Assembly (NCBI GenBank): GCA_963769845.1
Contig: CAVYNL010000021.1
Span: 1-52,892, forward strand
Direction: 5' to 3'
Origin: JBGQMW01 sp963769845
GTDB taxonomy: Archaea; Thermoproteota; Bathyarchaeia; Bathyarchaeales; Bathycorpusculaceae
DNA: 52,892 nucleotides
Numbering within the stretch: the first letter of the stretch is position 1; each line of letters begins with the position of its first letter. This document shows, piece after piece, positions 8,452 through 16,081 of the stretch. Position numbers and translations under genes: made by a program. The notes beneath the pieces were generated by a model, which was not told the origin of the DNA, did not search any database, and worked only from the letters and a program-made list of their open reading frames with translations.

Positions 8452-9573
8452 GTGTTTTTTCATGTGATAATGACGACGAGCTGCAATTCTGAGTGTCGTT
8501 ACTGTTTCGGCGAGGCGATGGAGGATGTTGATGAGGATTTTTCAGGTTTTGACGTTGACTATTCTTTGCCAAGGAGGATAAGTTATGACATCGGCTGCCT
8601 CGAGAAGCTGTGCGAGAGGGATCCTTTTTGTGTCTTGACTTTCTACGGTGGCGAGCCGTTGCTGTGCATGGACGATATGAAGCGCATAATGGACAGGGTT
8701 AAGGCTAGGCATTTCATGATCCAGACGAACGGGCTGCTATTGGACAGGCTTGAGGCAGAGTACGTGAACCGCTTTCGTGCGGTGCTCGTGTCGCTGGATG
8801 GGGATGAGGGTTTGACGGACTATTACAGGGGGAAGGGGACATACAGGAAGGTTGTTGACAATCTGAGGCTGATTAGACGTAATGGTTTTGGCGGGGAGCT
8901 TGTTGCCCGGATGACTGTGATGGAGCAGACTGACATTTACAGGCAGGTCAGGTGGCTGCTGGACGGTGAGTTTCAGTTTTCGTCTGTGCATTGGCAGCTG
9001 AACGCCGGGTTTTGGAAGAACGATTTTTCGAAGAGGGACTTTAAGAGGTGGAGTGTGGAGAGCTATGTTCCTGGTGTTAGGAGGCTTGCGGAGTTCTGGG
9101 TTTCAAGCATGGAGAAGAAGGGTGTTGTTCTGAGGCTTTACCCGTTGTTGGGCATTGCGCACTCACTCTTGTTCGGTGAGAAGAACAGTCTTCTTCGTTG
9201 CGGTGGGGGGTGGATTAACTATGCTGTTCAGACGGATGGCTATGTTATTCCGTGTCCGACGATGTGGGGCATGAAAGACTGCTACCTAGGACACGTTTGC
9301 GATGTTGACCCGCTTGGGCTTGGGAAGGTTTTTGTGGGGAAGCCGTGTTCAGACTGTGACATCCTTTGGGCTTGCGGCGGCCGTTGTCTGTACGCTGTTC
9401 TGACGAAGCGTTGGGGTCCAGAGGCTTACGGTCTGGTCTGCGACACTGTGAGAAAACTGTTGGAGACGGTTTCGGAGCAGATTCCAGGAATATGGAGGCT
9501 CATCGACAAAGGCAGAGTAGACCTGAGCGACTTCGAGTACATGCGCTACAATGGATGCGAGATAATCCCATAG
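8452..9573 (+). CDS. SPASM-domain radical SAM enzyme, AF1577-like putative peptide modifier
   Basis: A 373-residue protein. The radical SAM cluster motif CNSECRYC lies at the very N-terminus (C11, C15, C18), followed by the SAM-binding TFYGGEPLL. A C-terminal SPASM region has CGGGWINYAVQTDGYVIPC, a later Cys, and CSDCDILWACGGRC, which would hold auxiliary 4Fe-4S clusters. The FHVIMTTSCN opening and NGCEIIP ending are like the archaeal AF1577 group of putative peptide-modifying enzymes; that assignment is from memory. GTG 8452 has GGAGG six bases upstream. The last 17 bases plus stop form one arm of a direct repeat that bounds a mobile element. No precursor peptide gene is obvious nearby. Confidence 0.88.
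   Translation: MFFHVIMTTSCNSECRYCFGEAMEDVDEDFSGFDVDYSLPRRISYDIGCLEKLCERDPFCVLTFYGGEPLLCMDDMKRIMDRVKARHFMIQTNGLLLDRLEAEYVNRFRAVLVSLDGDEGLTDYYRGKGTYRKVVDNLRLIRRNGFGGELVARMTVMEQTDIYRQVRWLLDGEFQFSSVHWQLNAGFWKNDFSKRDFKRWSVESYVPGVRRLAEFWVSSMEKKGVVLRLYPLLGIAHSLLFGEKNSLLRCGGGWINYAVQTDGYVIPCPTMWGMKDCYLGHVCDVDPLGLGKVFVGKPCSDCDILWACGGRCLYAVLTKRWGPEAYGLVCDTVRKLLETVSEQIPGIWRLIDKGRVDLSDFEYMRYNGCEIIP
9555..9571. repeat. Left 17-bp direct repeat, probable attachment site inside the radical SAM 3' end
   Basis: ATGCGAGATAATCCCAT matches 11445-11461 at 16 of 17 bases. It encodes the enzyme's last residues (CEIIP) and lies about 20 bases from the end of an integrase fragment, as expected for an integrase attachment site placed so as to leave the host gene intact. 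Confidence 0.6.
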
Positions 9574-9579
9574 TTTTTT
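9574..9579 (+). terminator. T-run after the radical SAM gene
   Basis: Six thymines immediately follow the TAG stop. Short T-runs end transcription in archaea. Confidence 0.35.
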
Positions 9580-9593
9580 CGTGCATCCCATAA

Positions 9594-10139
9594 CTACTTC
9601 CTTTTTCTGAAATAGGCCAAACCGTCCTTCTCCAAGATATACTCAAACCCAGTTCCAAGCAGTTCCGTTATCTCCTCTTTTGTGCTGGCTACCTTGATAT
9701 GAAATTCATCGTTGAAGCCGCTTTGAAACATGGCATTTTCAATGTGCACGTAAACCTGAGTGCTTTCAATGCCCTTATGACCTAAGACAGCTTTGACGTG
9801 CATCATGTCTTTAGTCTTGTGGTATTCCATTGTGCCCTTCCAATGTTTGAATGTGTGACAATGAATCTGCAATAATCTTGGGTTGGCAAGTTTCTTGGCG
9901 ATGCGTCGTCTTTGAACGTAGAAGTTTGAGCGCATATCATTGGCTGAAGAGAAGATGCATTCATTCTTTTGGGGAAGGTTGCTAAGCATCTCAATGGCCT
10001 TGACGCTTAATGGCATTATGCGCGAGTTGCTGCCTTTCTCCGTTTTGATTCTGACTGTTCTCTGTTGAAAGTCTATGCTTGTCCATAACAGGCTTGATAT
10101 TTCCCCTGCGCGTGCTCCCGTTTCCTTCAGCAGTTCCAA
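9594..10139 (-). pseudogene. Tyrosine recombinase (integrase), C-terminal fragment
   Basis: A 181-residue piece covering only the catalytic half. TGARAGEISSLLW carries the first catalytic Arg, a HTFKH segment stands where HxxRH is expected (Arg replaced by Lys), and LGHKGIESTQVYVH supplies the last His and the Tyr nucleophile. The same frame stays open upstream to about 10220 (SGRTVSAYLELLKETGAR), overlapping the end of the next gene, but the N-terminal core-binding domain is gone. It is the same family as the integrase at 31814-32693 (both have YHKTKD and a similar tail). Truncation plus the lost Arg make it probably inactive. Confidence 0.8.
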
Positions 10140-10168
10140 ATATGCGGAGACTGTTCTTCCAGAAGCCG

Positions 10169-10585
10169 CTAGAACTGAAGTGAGTGAAACATCTTCACTA
10201 TTCCTGAATGCCTCACTTCTTCAATCTCTAGTATTCTCTTGACTAGGTAGTTCTTCCACTTCTTCTCTTCTTTGTAGAGATGAACAAAGATGATATAGAC
10301 TTCATTCTTTTTGTAGATTTGTTCCCTGTATTCGTAGGACTTAGCATTCTCTGAACCACAGACTTCGACATACATCCCCAACTTAGGAAGGTAGAAGTCA
10401 GGAGTCCACACTCTTGGTCTCTCTTTTTCATCATACAAAAAGACAGGTGACTCATAGTCCCACCAAATGTTCAGTTCCCTTAGATAGCTAGCAACTAGTT
10501 TCTCTGACTCTTCCATATCAGCATAAATCGAGTCCTTCATAAACCCAACTTCCCAGTTCAGTTGCAGTGTCGTCTGTTTCGTCAT
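10169..10585 (-). CDS. PD-(D/E)xK-type endonuclease-like protein
   Basis: A 138-residue protein. WTPDFYLPKLGMYVEVCGS fits the nuclease core PD-x(n)-ExK/C of VSR- or Hjc-like folds: the Asp of PDF, then Glu in VEV; the usual Lys is replaced by Cys. An upstream helix with Glu (ESEKLVASYLRELNI) could supply the first acidic residue. ATG 10540 (MKDSIYADME) is an alternative start. It shares the strand of the integrase piece, whose frame its 3' end overlaps. It could be a resolvase or a homing/restriction enzyme; the substrate is unknown. Confidence 0.55.
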   Translation of the reverse strand: MTKQTTLQLNWEVGFMKDSIYADMEESEKLVASYLRELNIWWDYESPVFLYDEKERPRVWTPDFYLPKLGMYVEVCGSENAKSYEYREQIYKKNEVYIIFVHLYKEEKKWKNYLVKRILEIEEVRHSGIVKMFHSLQF

Positions 10586-10802
10586 ATATCAGTTGTGCAA
10601 AGACACTAGACAGCAGCGCGCCCTATTCTATTTGTTTCTCCCCATGAACAGTCAAGAATATGGCGCGCCAAACGGTTTCATGGAAGCACACAATAGAAGT
10701 ATCTTCTACTGGAATGTTATAGAGATGTCTTCTAGAAGAATATTACAGGTTCTGGAATATGCCTTTTAAGTCTTTTCCGAGGGATTGTTAGTGGGTGTGC
10801 TG

Positions 10803-10997
10803 ATGTTTTCAAGACAGAACCCTTCCAAGAAATGGCATAGAAAGGCATGGATGATTGACCCGAAGAAGACAATACTGGTTCTTGATACGGGATACGCTAC
10901 GTCTGAGCATGTACCGCCATGGATATACAAGAAGGAACTCAGCCAAGACGTCAAGGAATTCCTCCACCTAAGCACGATCGATTATCAGCATTTGTAA
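10803..10997 (+). CDS. Small hypothetical protein of the element
   Basis: Sixty-four residues, basic at the N-terminus (FSRQNPSKKWHRKAW), with no family I recognise. GTG starts at 10791 and 10797 are possible. A TATA-like CCTTTTAAGT near 10759-10768 predicts transcription from about 10790, which favours ATG 10803. Confidence 0.45.
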   Translation: MFSRQNPSKKWHRKAWMIDPKKTILVLDTGYATSEHVPPWIYKKELSQDVKEFLHLSTIDYQHL

Positions 10998-11077
10998 CAT
11001 ATCCTTCATTCTCACACATGAAGCAGCTCGCACACCCACTTTGACGTAAGTCTCACCCCCAACAGCCCGTGAACCGA

Positions 11078-11170
11078 ATGGAAACAATCGTAGTCTTTCT
11101 CCTGACTCTGCCACTATCCATCGTAGCAGCATACATAACATGGAAAGAAGCGAAAGAGAGTAGGACATAG
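11078..11170 (+). CDS. 30-residue single-pass membrane peptide
   Basis: The frame starts METIVVFLLTLPLSIVAAYI and ends in a charged WKEAKESRT tail: one membrane helix with a short cytoplasmic end. No ribosome-binding site is clear. A (GC)5 tract follows 14 bases after the stop. Small membrane peptides are common in archaeal viruses and plasmids. Confidence 0.45.
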   Translation: METIVVFLLTLPLSIVAAYITWKEAKESRT

Positions 11171-11183
11171 ATTATCCCTTTTA

Positions 11184-11193
11184 GCGCGCGCGC
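11184..11193. repeat. (GC)5 intergenic tract
   Basis: Ten alternating G/C bases preceded by TTTTA, between the ends of the converging 30-residue and LSm-like genes. One of seven such tracts in the window. Confidence 0.8.
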
Positions 11194-11200
11194 ATTCTTA

Positions 11201-11446
11201 TCACCTTGGAAGTGTTCCGACGCTCTGCCAGCCTCTTACGATTACCTTTTCAGCGCATTGATTCTCCAGAATAAGCAGACTTGGTCTGTGCGGTTTCCTA
11301 CCCTCGGACTCTACTTGGAACGCCAACAACGTTCCAACTATTCGAACACCTTCACTAGCATCGACTATAGCAAGCCTTCCAACAAAGAAGTCTAATGGAT
11401 CGAAAAAAGGGGAATTATGCGGGAGAATTCGCCACTCTTGGCGCAT
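11201..11446 (-). CDS. LSm-like small protein
   Basis: Eighty-one residues. The segment from FFVGRLAIVDASEGVRIVG through TLLAFQVE and the C-terminal VIVRGWQSVG look like the Sm1 and Sm2 strands of the LSm fold, which binds RNA as a ring. The loop between them has extra residues (EGRKPHRPS). It is the last gene of the element and its start is about 15 bases from the right repeat. Assignment rests on strand pattern only. Confidence 0.45.
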   Translation of the reverse strand: MRQEWRILPHNSPFFDPLDFFVGRLAIVDASEGVRIVGTLLAFQVESEGRKPHRPSLLILENQCAEKVIVRGWQSVGTLPR

Positions 11447-11461
11447 GCGAGATCATCCCAT
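11445..11461. repeat. Right 17-bp direct repeat of the element
   Basis: ATGCGAGATCATCCCAT differs from the left copy (9555-9571) at one base. On the plus strand it would again encode CEIIP followed by a stop, as the end of a 22-codon frame starting ATG 11395. Confidence 0.6.
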
Positions 11462-11540
11462 GAAAGCGCACGCTTGTTAAGTCTCCCTATATCTCGTGTC
11501 AATTGTTATTAGTGCGTGTCTTCCTAATTCTGTGCGTGTG

Positions 11541-11870
11541 ATGTATGTGTCGATCGCGTTGCGTGATGCTCAGCACTTGAGTTGGAAGACGTTCAGGAAG
11601 CTGGGGGATGTGCTTGGACCTGATCGGAGCAGGGAGTGGACGCCTTTTGCGATGGTTACGGCTCTGCTTGAGGAGGCGGGTGAGGTTGCCTCTGCGGTCA
11701 GGGGACTGGAAGGGTTCAAACCGCCCGAGAAAGTGAAGACGAAGGAGATGCTTGCGGCTGAGCTTTCGGATGTTCTCTTCATGGTTTTTGTCTTGGCGGA
11801 GCATTACGGGATTGAGCTGGAGGAGTCGTTCCTGCAGACGACGAACGACAGGTTTATGTCCATGCTGTAG
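11541..11870 (+). CDS. MazG-like NTP pyrophosphohydrolase
   Basis: A 109-residue all-alpha protein with the MazG metal motif EExxE...ExxD: LLEEAGEVASAVRG and AAELSDVLFMVFVLAE. Such enzymes hydrolyse nucleoside triphosphates to monophosphate and pyrophosphate and clean the nucleotide pool. ATG 11541 (MYVSIALRDAQ) is chosen; GTG 11538 is close and a longer frame opens at 11496. It lies just outside the right end of the mobile element. Confidence 0.82.
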   Translation: MYVSIALRDAQHLSWKTFRKLGDVLGPDRSREWTPFAMVTALLEEAGEVASAVRGLEGFKPPEKVKTKEMLAAELSDVLFMVFVLAEHYGIELEESFLQTTNDRFMSML

Positions 11871-11980
11871 AGGCACCTGTTCCGCGTTTCAGGCTTAGCC
11901 ATGTTCATTGCAGCAAAAGGCTTTTCGGAGGAAAGGAATCAGACCGCACGATTAGAGTGAAAACGCGCTGCCTTGGCTCA

Positions 11981-12274
11981 TCAAGACAGTCTATGGCTTT
12001 CGTGGGCAGTGTCTTTTGAAGCATTATGGGGTTTTTCGGTCTTCCGCCACTTGATTGGACCGCCGACTTTTTCCACCAGACCTCTTTCCCGGAGGATCCT
12101 GAGACTCCTATGAACTGAGCTGAATTCTGGCGTCTGGTAACGCACGTCTCTCGCCCACAGAATCTCGGCTATGTCCTTGGCTGTAAGTTCTTGATATTTT
12201 TCCAGAATGTCTAGGACCTTTCGTTGGTTTTTGCCAATGCGTGGGCGCTTGACCTTTCTGGCCATGCTTTTCAC
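11981..12274 (-). CDS. Winged-helix DNA-binding protein
   Basis: A 97-residue basic protein. RKVLDILEKYQELTAKDIAEIL and SSVHRSLRILRERGLVEKVGG form a helix-turn-helix and wing, as in small MarR/ArsR-like archaeal regulators. It has a charged basic N-terminus (ARKVKRPRIGKNQ) and a polar tail. ATG 12265 is an alternative start. The target is unknown. Confidence 0.75.
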   Translation of the reverse strand: MKSMARKVKRPRIGKNQRKVLDILEKYQELTAKDIAEILWARDVRYQTPEFSSVHRSLRILRERGLVEKVGGPIKWRKTEKPHNASKDTAHESHRLS

Positions 12275-12346
12275 CGTGGGCTTGAGGTTTTCTATTAGTG
12301 TTCAATGAAGTGTCTGGCCACAATGCGTAGGAAAAAAGTGGAGATG

Positions 12347-12607
12347 CTAAAGCTTTTTGAAAACGGCGTCCGTTTCTCTGACGCGCTGCACGACCCTCAG
12401 TCCTATGCTCTGTCCTGCTAGTGCTGTCTGAACATTCTCGTGTTCAATCTGCATCGAGTCGACAACCTGTTGAAAGTCTGTCGTTGGTCCCTTGATGACT
12501 ATCGTGTCTCCGACCTTTAGAGACGCCTTCAGTTCTATTACTGCGACGCTTATCTTCGAGAAGAAGTGAGTTATCCTTCCGATCTCAGCAAGTTCTTCTT
12601 CGCTCAC
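12347..12607 (-). CDS. Stand-alone EF-Tu domain-2-like beta-barrel protein
   Basis: Eighty-six residues. IGRITHFFSKISVAVIEL, LKVGDTIVIKGPTTDFQQVVDSMQ and the C-terminal GQSIGLRVV match domain 2 of translation factor GTPases, without the GTPase domain. Such single-barrel proteins are widespread in archaea and their role is not established. The gene ends 46 bases upstream of the methylthiotransferase terminus region and may be unlinked to it. Confidence 0.75.
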   Translation of the reverse strand: MSEEELAEIGRITHFFSKISVAVIELKASLKVGDTIVIKGPTTDFQQVVDSMQIEHENVQTALAGQSIGLRVVQRVRETDAVFKKL

Positions 12608-12652
12608 GCGATTATCCCCCGAGAGTAATTACTCAGGATTCGCATAAATAAC

Positions 12653-13933
12653 TTATCTGCCTTCGAGATAGGTTGGGAAGGCTTTAGTGATTCTTACTGA
12701 CAGAGTTTTTCCCATCATATTTTCTTCGGTTCTTATCGTTACGGGCTTGTACGCAAAATTGCGGCCGACCCAAGAACCTGAGACTTTTCCTTTCTCATCT
12801 ACCAGGATGCTGCCCTTCCAACCTACCCAACGCTGGTTCTTTTCGAAGGCGATGCTCTTGGCCAACACAGCGGCCTTGGTGCTTCGCTTTTTGATCTCTG
12901 CCAACGGCACGAAGCACTCTTTCATCTCAGCAGCAGGCGTGTTTGGTCTAGCAAAGAACTTGGAAACGTTCACTATGTCAGGCTTGACTTGCTCAATGAG
13001 CTGAAGGGTCTTTTCGAACGCCGCATCGTCTTCCCCTGGAAAACCGCAGATCACGTCAGTTGCTAGGGTCAGCTCCGAGAAACGGCGTCTGAAAGCATCA
13101 ACAACTTTCATGAAATCCTTCGCAGAGTAGAAGCGGCACATCGATTTCAAGACAACATCGTCGCCACTCTGAACGGGCAAATGCAGAAACTTGAAAACAT
13201 GTTCATCCTCGAAAGCCTTCAGCAAATCCTCGAGCATGTCCTTGGCCATGTTTGGGGTCATCATGCCCACACGGAGCTTGAAATCGCCATCAACTGTGCA
13301 CAAAGCCTTGAGCAGTTCAGCGAGGTTCGTGCCCTTGTCTCTTCCGTAACAAGCAGTATCCTGCGAAGTCAGCCAAAACTCCTGAAACCCCAGCTTGACG
13401 TCATCTTTCATCCTGTGAACAATGTCGGTAACGTCGTAGCTTTTTATGCGTCCTCTCGCAAGAACCACGCAGCAATATGCACACGAACCCAAGCATCCGT
13501 AGCTTACAGGAACGATGCTCACAACTGAACCTGAGTGTACACGCGGCAGATTGAGCTCCGGCAGATTGTGCTCGACTGATTCGAGTACCTCTATCTTCTC
13601 ACCCCTTGAAACACGGTCCACAACATCCACGATCGCCTCGCCGGCAGCCGGTCCAACAATCCCTTCAAATCTAACCTCGCGCACTAGCCTTACGAAGTTG
13701 ATAGCCGGCAAACAACCAGCAACAATCAGCTTCTTCGATTTCGAAACATGCTTTAACGCATCGACTATGCGGCTTTCAGTTGGGCCTTTGACAGCGCACG
13801 TGTTGTAAATCACGATGTCCGCAGACGAATCGGAATCAACTAGTTCGTAACCAGCACGGGCTAAACACCCAGCAAGAACCTCGCCGTCAGCCAGATTTGT
13901 GGAGCATCCGAAACTTCTGATGAAAACACGCAT
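12653..13933 (-). CDS. tRNA-t6A37 methylthiotransferase (CDKAL1/MtaB type)
   Basis: A 426-residue enzyme that adds a methylthio group to N6-threonylcarbamoyladenosine-37 in tRNA. The N-terminal UPF0004 domain has cysteines in SFGCSTN, NTCAV and AGCLP for one cluster. The radical SAM motif is GCLGSCAYC. HLPVQSGDDVVL and FPGED are family hallmarks, and a TRAM domain (VGWKGSILVDEKG onward) closes the protein. ATG 13933 begins the conserved MRVFIRSFGC; longer frames upstream add only hydrophobic non-conserved residues. A TATA-like CATTTAACG lies near 13955. Confidence 0.93.
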   Translation of the reverse strand: MRVFIRSFGCSTNLADGEVLAGCLARAGYELVDSDSSADIVIYNTCAVKGPTESRIVDALKHVSKSKKLIVAGCLPAINFVRLVREVRFEGIVGPAAGEAIVDVVDRVSRGEKIEVLESVEHNLPELNLPRVHSGSVVSIVPVSYGCLGSCAYCCVVLARGRIKSYDVTDIVHRMKDDVKLGFQEFWLTSQDTACYGRDKGTNLAELLKALCTVDGDFKLRVGMMTPNMAKDMLEDLLKAFEDEHVFKFLHLPVQSGDDVVLKSMCRFYSAKDFMKVVDAFRRRFSELTLATDVICGFPGEDDAAFEKTLQLIEQVKPDIVNVSKFFARPNTPAAEMKECFVPLAEIKKRSTKAAVLAKSIAFEKNQRWVGWKGSILVDEKGKVSGSWVGRNFAYKPVTIRTEENMMGKTLSVRITKAFPTYLEGR

Positions 13934-14032
13934 ACTTTTCCATCGCAACACGTTAAATGCTGCAACAAGGAATAAAAACGTAAGGGTCATAAGCCAGAGG
14001 ATTTGACACAAACGTGAGAGGGCGCAAACGCA

Positions 14033-14043
14033 AAACTTAAAAG
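14033..14043 (+). promoter_or_regulatory. TATA-like box for the RHH-ftsZ operon
   Basis: AAACTTAAAAG fits an archaeal TATA element; a second AT-rich stretch (CATATTTATAG) follows near 14066. Either gives a leader of 40-75 bases before TTG 14140. Confidence 0.4.
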
Positions 14044-14139
14044 GGCATGGCCCAACATATTTGCCACATATTTATAGCATATCGCTTACGAAGTATAACC
14101 GTGAAGACCTTCTTCGGTTCTTTGTCTGGAGGGAGATGA

Positions 14140-14295
14140 TTGAAGTTAATCACCCTATATCTGCCTGAGACTTATCTCAAGGCGCTGGATCAGCTCGTAG
14201 GTGAGAAATTCTACCCGAATAGAGCTGAGGCCATACGAGTAGCAATACGAGATATGATTAGCGAGGAAGTTTGGAGGAAGAACGCTGGTGGCTAG
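14140..14295 (+). CDS. Ribbon-helix-helix regulator upstream of ftsZ (CdrS-like)
   Basis: A 51-residue protein: ITLYLPETYLKALDQLV is the beta-strand and first helix, and FYPNRAEAIRVAIRDMI the second helix of a CopG/MetJ-type fold. The start is TTG 14140 with GGAGGGAGAT just upstream. Its stop touches the ftsZ start, so they form one operon. Haloarchaea have an RHH regulator, CdrS, in the same position before ftsZ2, and it controls cell division there. Equivalent function here is inference from position and fold. Confidence 0.8.
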   Translation: MKLITLYLPETYLKALDQLVGEKFYPNRAEAIRVAIRDMISEEVWRKNAGG

Positions 14296-14296
14296 T

Positions 14297-15400
14297 ATGC
14301 AACCGACTGAGCATGCATTGAAGTACACTTGGCGCGTCACCGGACCACATGCAAATCAGCCTGGTTCTGGCCGTATCGTTGTGATCGGGATTGGAGGCGC
14401 AGGTAACAATACTGTTACGAGGCTTATGGAAGCTGGCATAACTTCTGCTGAGTGCATTGCCGTGAACACGGATGCTGTTCATCTGCAGGCTTCGAAGGCG
14501 AATCAGAAAATTCTGATTGGCGAGAAGTTGACGAAGGGTTTGGGCGTCGGCGGAGACCCTAAGCTGGGCAGGGCTGCATTCGAGGAGTCTAGAAAGCTTA
14601 TTGAAGAATTGCTTACGAACGTGGACATCGCTTTCATAACTGCCGGCTTGGGCGGTGGTACAGGAACAGGAGCGGCACCGGTGATTGCAGAGATCGCAAG
14701 ACGAAAAGGTGCACTAACGGTCGGTGTCATTACCACGCCGTTCAAAATGGAGAAAGGTTGCACTCAGCTTGCGTCTAAGGCTCTGACAGAAATGCGCAGA
14801 AAATGCGACACTGTGGTCATAATCGACAACAACAAACTGGTCCAACTCGTTCCGCAACTGCCGATAACCGAAGCCTTCAGGGTCGCAGACCAAGTTCTGG
14901 CCAACATGATAAAAGGTATCGTGGAAACGATATCAACACCAAGCCTCATCAACTTGGACGTTGCAGACTTCAAGACAGTCGTGCGCAAAGGCGGCCTCGC
15001 AGTCGTAGGTGTCGGCGAATCCGACGCTCCGAACCGTGCAGAGGAAGCGGTGCGAAACGCGTTGAGTACACCGTTGCTTGACGTTGATTGCGCTGGAGCC
15101 ACAGGAGCCCTGATTCACGTTACCGGCGACAGTCACATGACCATTGAAGAAGCAAACCACGTCGGAGAGATAGTCACCGAAATGATGGACTGCAACGCGC
15201 ATGTGATCTGGGGCGCAAGAGTGAATCCACAGCAAACAGGCAAGCTCAAAGTCACGCTTGTGATGACAGGAGTCAACAAACCCCACGCTCTGAACAGCCT
15301 AGCAAAGATAGCTCCCCACCTCTACAACATGGAACCGCGTGCTGAACCGGAGAAAGCATTAGGAATAGATTTGGACCTCTACCAGATGGAGAACTTCTAG
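14297..15400 (+). CDS. ftsZ: Cell division protein FtsZ
   Basis: A 367-residue tubulin-like GTPase that polymerises at mid-cell. IVVIGIGGAGNNTVTRLM opens the nucleotide-binding fold, AGLGGGTGTGAAPVIAEIAR is the tubulin signature (cut here for length), and a T7-like NxDxxDF appears as NLDVADF. ATG 14297 is two bases after the RHH stop; GTG 14288 is an in-frame alternative that overlaps it. A T-run follows the stop. The C-terminus ends in LYQMENF without a long tail. Confidence 0.95.
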   Translation: MQPTEHALKYTWRVTGPHANQPGSGRIVVIGIGGAGNNTVTRLMEAGITSAECIAVNTDAVHLQASKANQKILIGEKLTKGLGVGGDPKLGRAAFEESRKLIEELLTNVDIAFITAGLGGGTGTGAAPVIAEIARRKGALTVGVITTPFKMEKGCTQLASKALTEMRRKCDTVVIIDNNKLVQLVPQLPITEAFRVADQVLANMIKGIVETISTPSLINLDVADFKTVVRKGGLAVVGVGESDAPNRAEEAVRNALSTPLLDVDCAGATGALIHVTGDSHMTIEEANHVGEIVTEMMDCNAHVIWGARVNPQQTGKLKVTLVMTGVNKPHALNSLAKIAPHLYNMEPRAEPEKALGIDLDLYQMENF

Positions 15401-15413
15401 AACCCTATCCCTC

Positions 15414-15419
15414 TTTTTT
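15414..15419 (+). terminator. T-run after ftsZ
   Basis: Six thymines 14 bases past the ftsZ stop, in the short gap before the converging PHP gene. Confidence 0.4.
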
Positions 15420-16058
15420 CACCGTCTCGTTCTTTGCGCACCTATCTTCTTCAACCTCAATCTGATTGGAATTGCTTTTCCAAACGGTTGGCATAGGCCT
15501 TGGACTATTGCTTTGACAACCTCATTCACATCGGGTTCCGCTTGAATCAGCGTGTACGCGCAGCCTATTTCTGGGCCGTAGTGGGCGTCGCTGCCCGCTA
15601 CTCGAGGTTTTCCTAAGCGTTGAGCAATCGCTTCGTTTCTTCTTACGGAATTGCGGAACGGGAGAGCTGATGAGTTGATGACTTCGACGGCATCAACGTT
15701 TGCGGGGGTGCGTTTGCCCAGACCGCCTTTCAGCAACCCCGTGGGGTGACATGCTATTGCGACGCCGTTTGCTACGTGGATTTTCTCTATGGTTTCGCTG
15801 ATGTCCAGCTTGCTCGGGATCGGTTTTTGTATGTTGAGTGCGACGACGTGGCCTTGGAGGCTTGCCACTTCCATGCCTGGGATGATGAAAAACCCTGTTT
15901 CCTGTGCGATCTTGGTCGCTCCGTCTATGTTGTCGTGGTCTGTGACTGCGACTCCGTCGAGTCCAGCCCTTTGGGCGTAGTGAACAAGCTCTTCGGCCCG
16001 TAATCGTCGAGTCTGCAGAATAGCGTGAGTGGACGTGTAGGTCTATTTTCAGGGGCAA
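15419..16058 (-). CDS. PHP-domain phosphoesterase, one frame break near 15990
   Basis: KIDLHVHSRYSADS in one frame is continued, after one extra G in an ACGGGCC run, by EELVHYAQRAGLDGVAVTDHDN in the next, then PGMEVASLQGHVVALN and GSDAHYGPEIGCAYT. The His and Asp residues of DLHVHS, TDHDN, CHP and SDAH form the metal site of PHP hydrolases. Removing the extra base gives about 213 residues, usual for archaeal stand-alone PHP proteins whose substrates are mostly unknown. TTG 16058 was chosen as start. It follows metG on the same strand by about 23 bases. Confidence 0.8.
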
Positions 16059-16081
16059 GTTTTCACAGCCGTGATGCAAGG

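Larger units (their letters stand above)
9555..11461. mobile_element. Small decayed integrated element bounded by 17-bp direct repeats
   Basis: About 1.9 kb lies between near-identical 17-bp repeats. It holds an integrase C-terminal piece next to the left repeat, a restriction-endonuclease-like protein, two very small proteins and an LSm-like protein, none of which belong to core metabolism. The left repeat is the 3' end of a chromosomal gene. This is what an integrated plasmid or virus remnant looks like. The integrase is truncated and has a substituted catalytic Arg, so the element is probably immobile. Confidence 0.6.
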
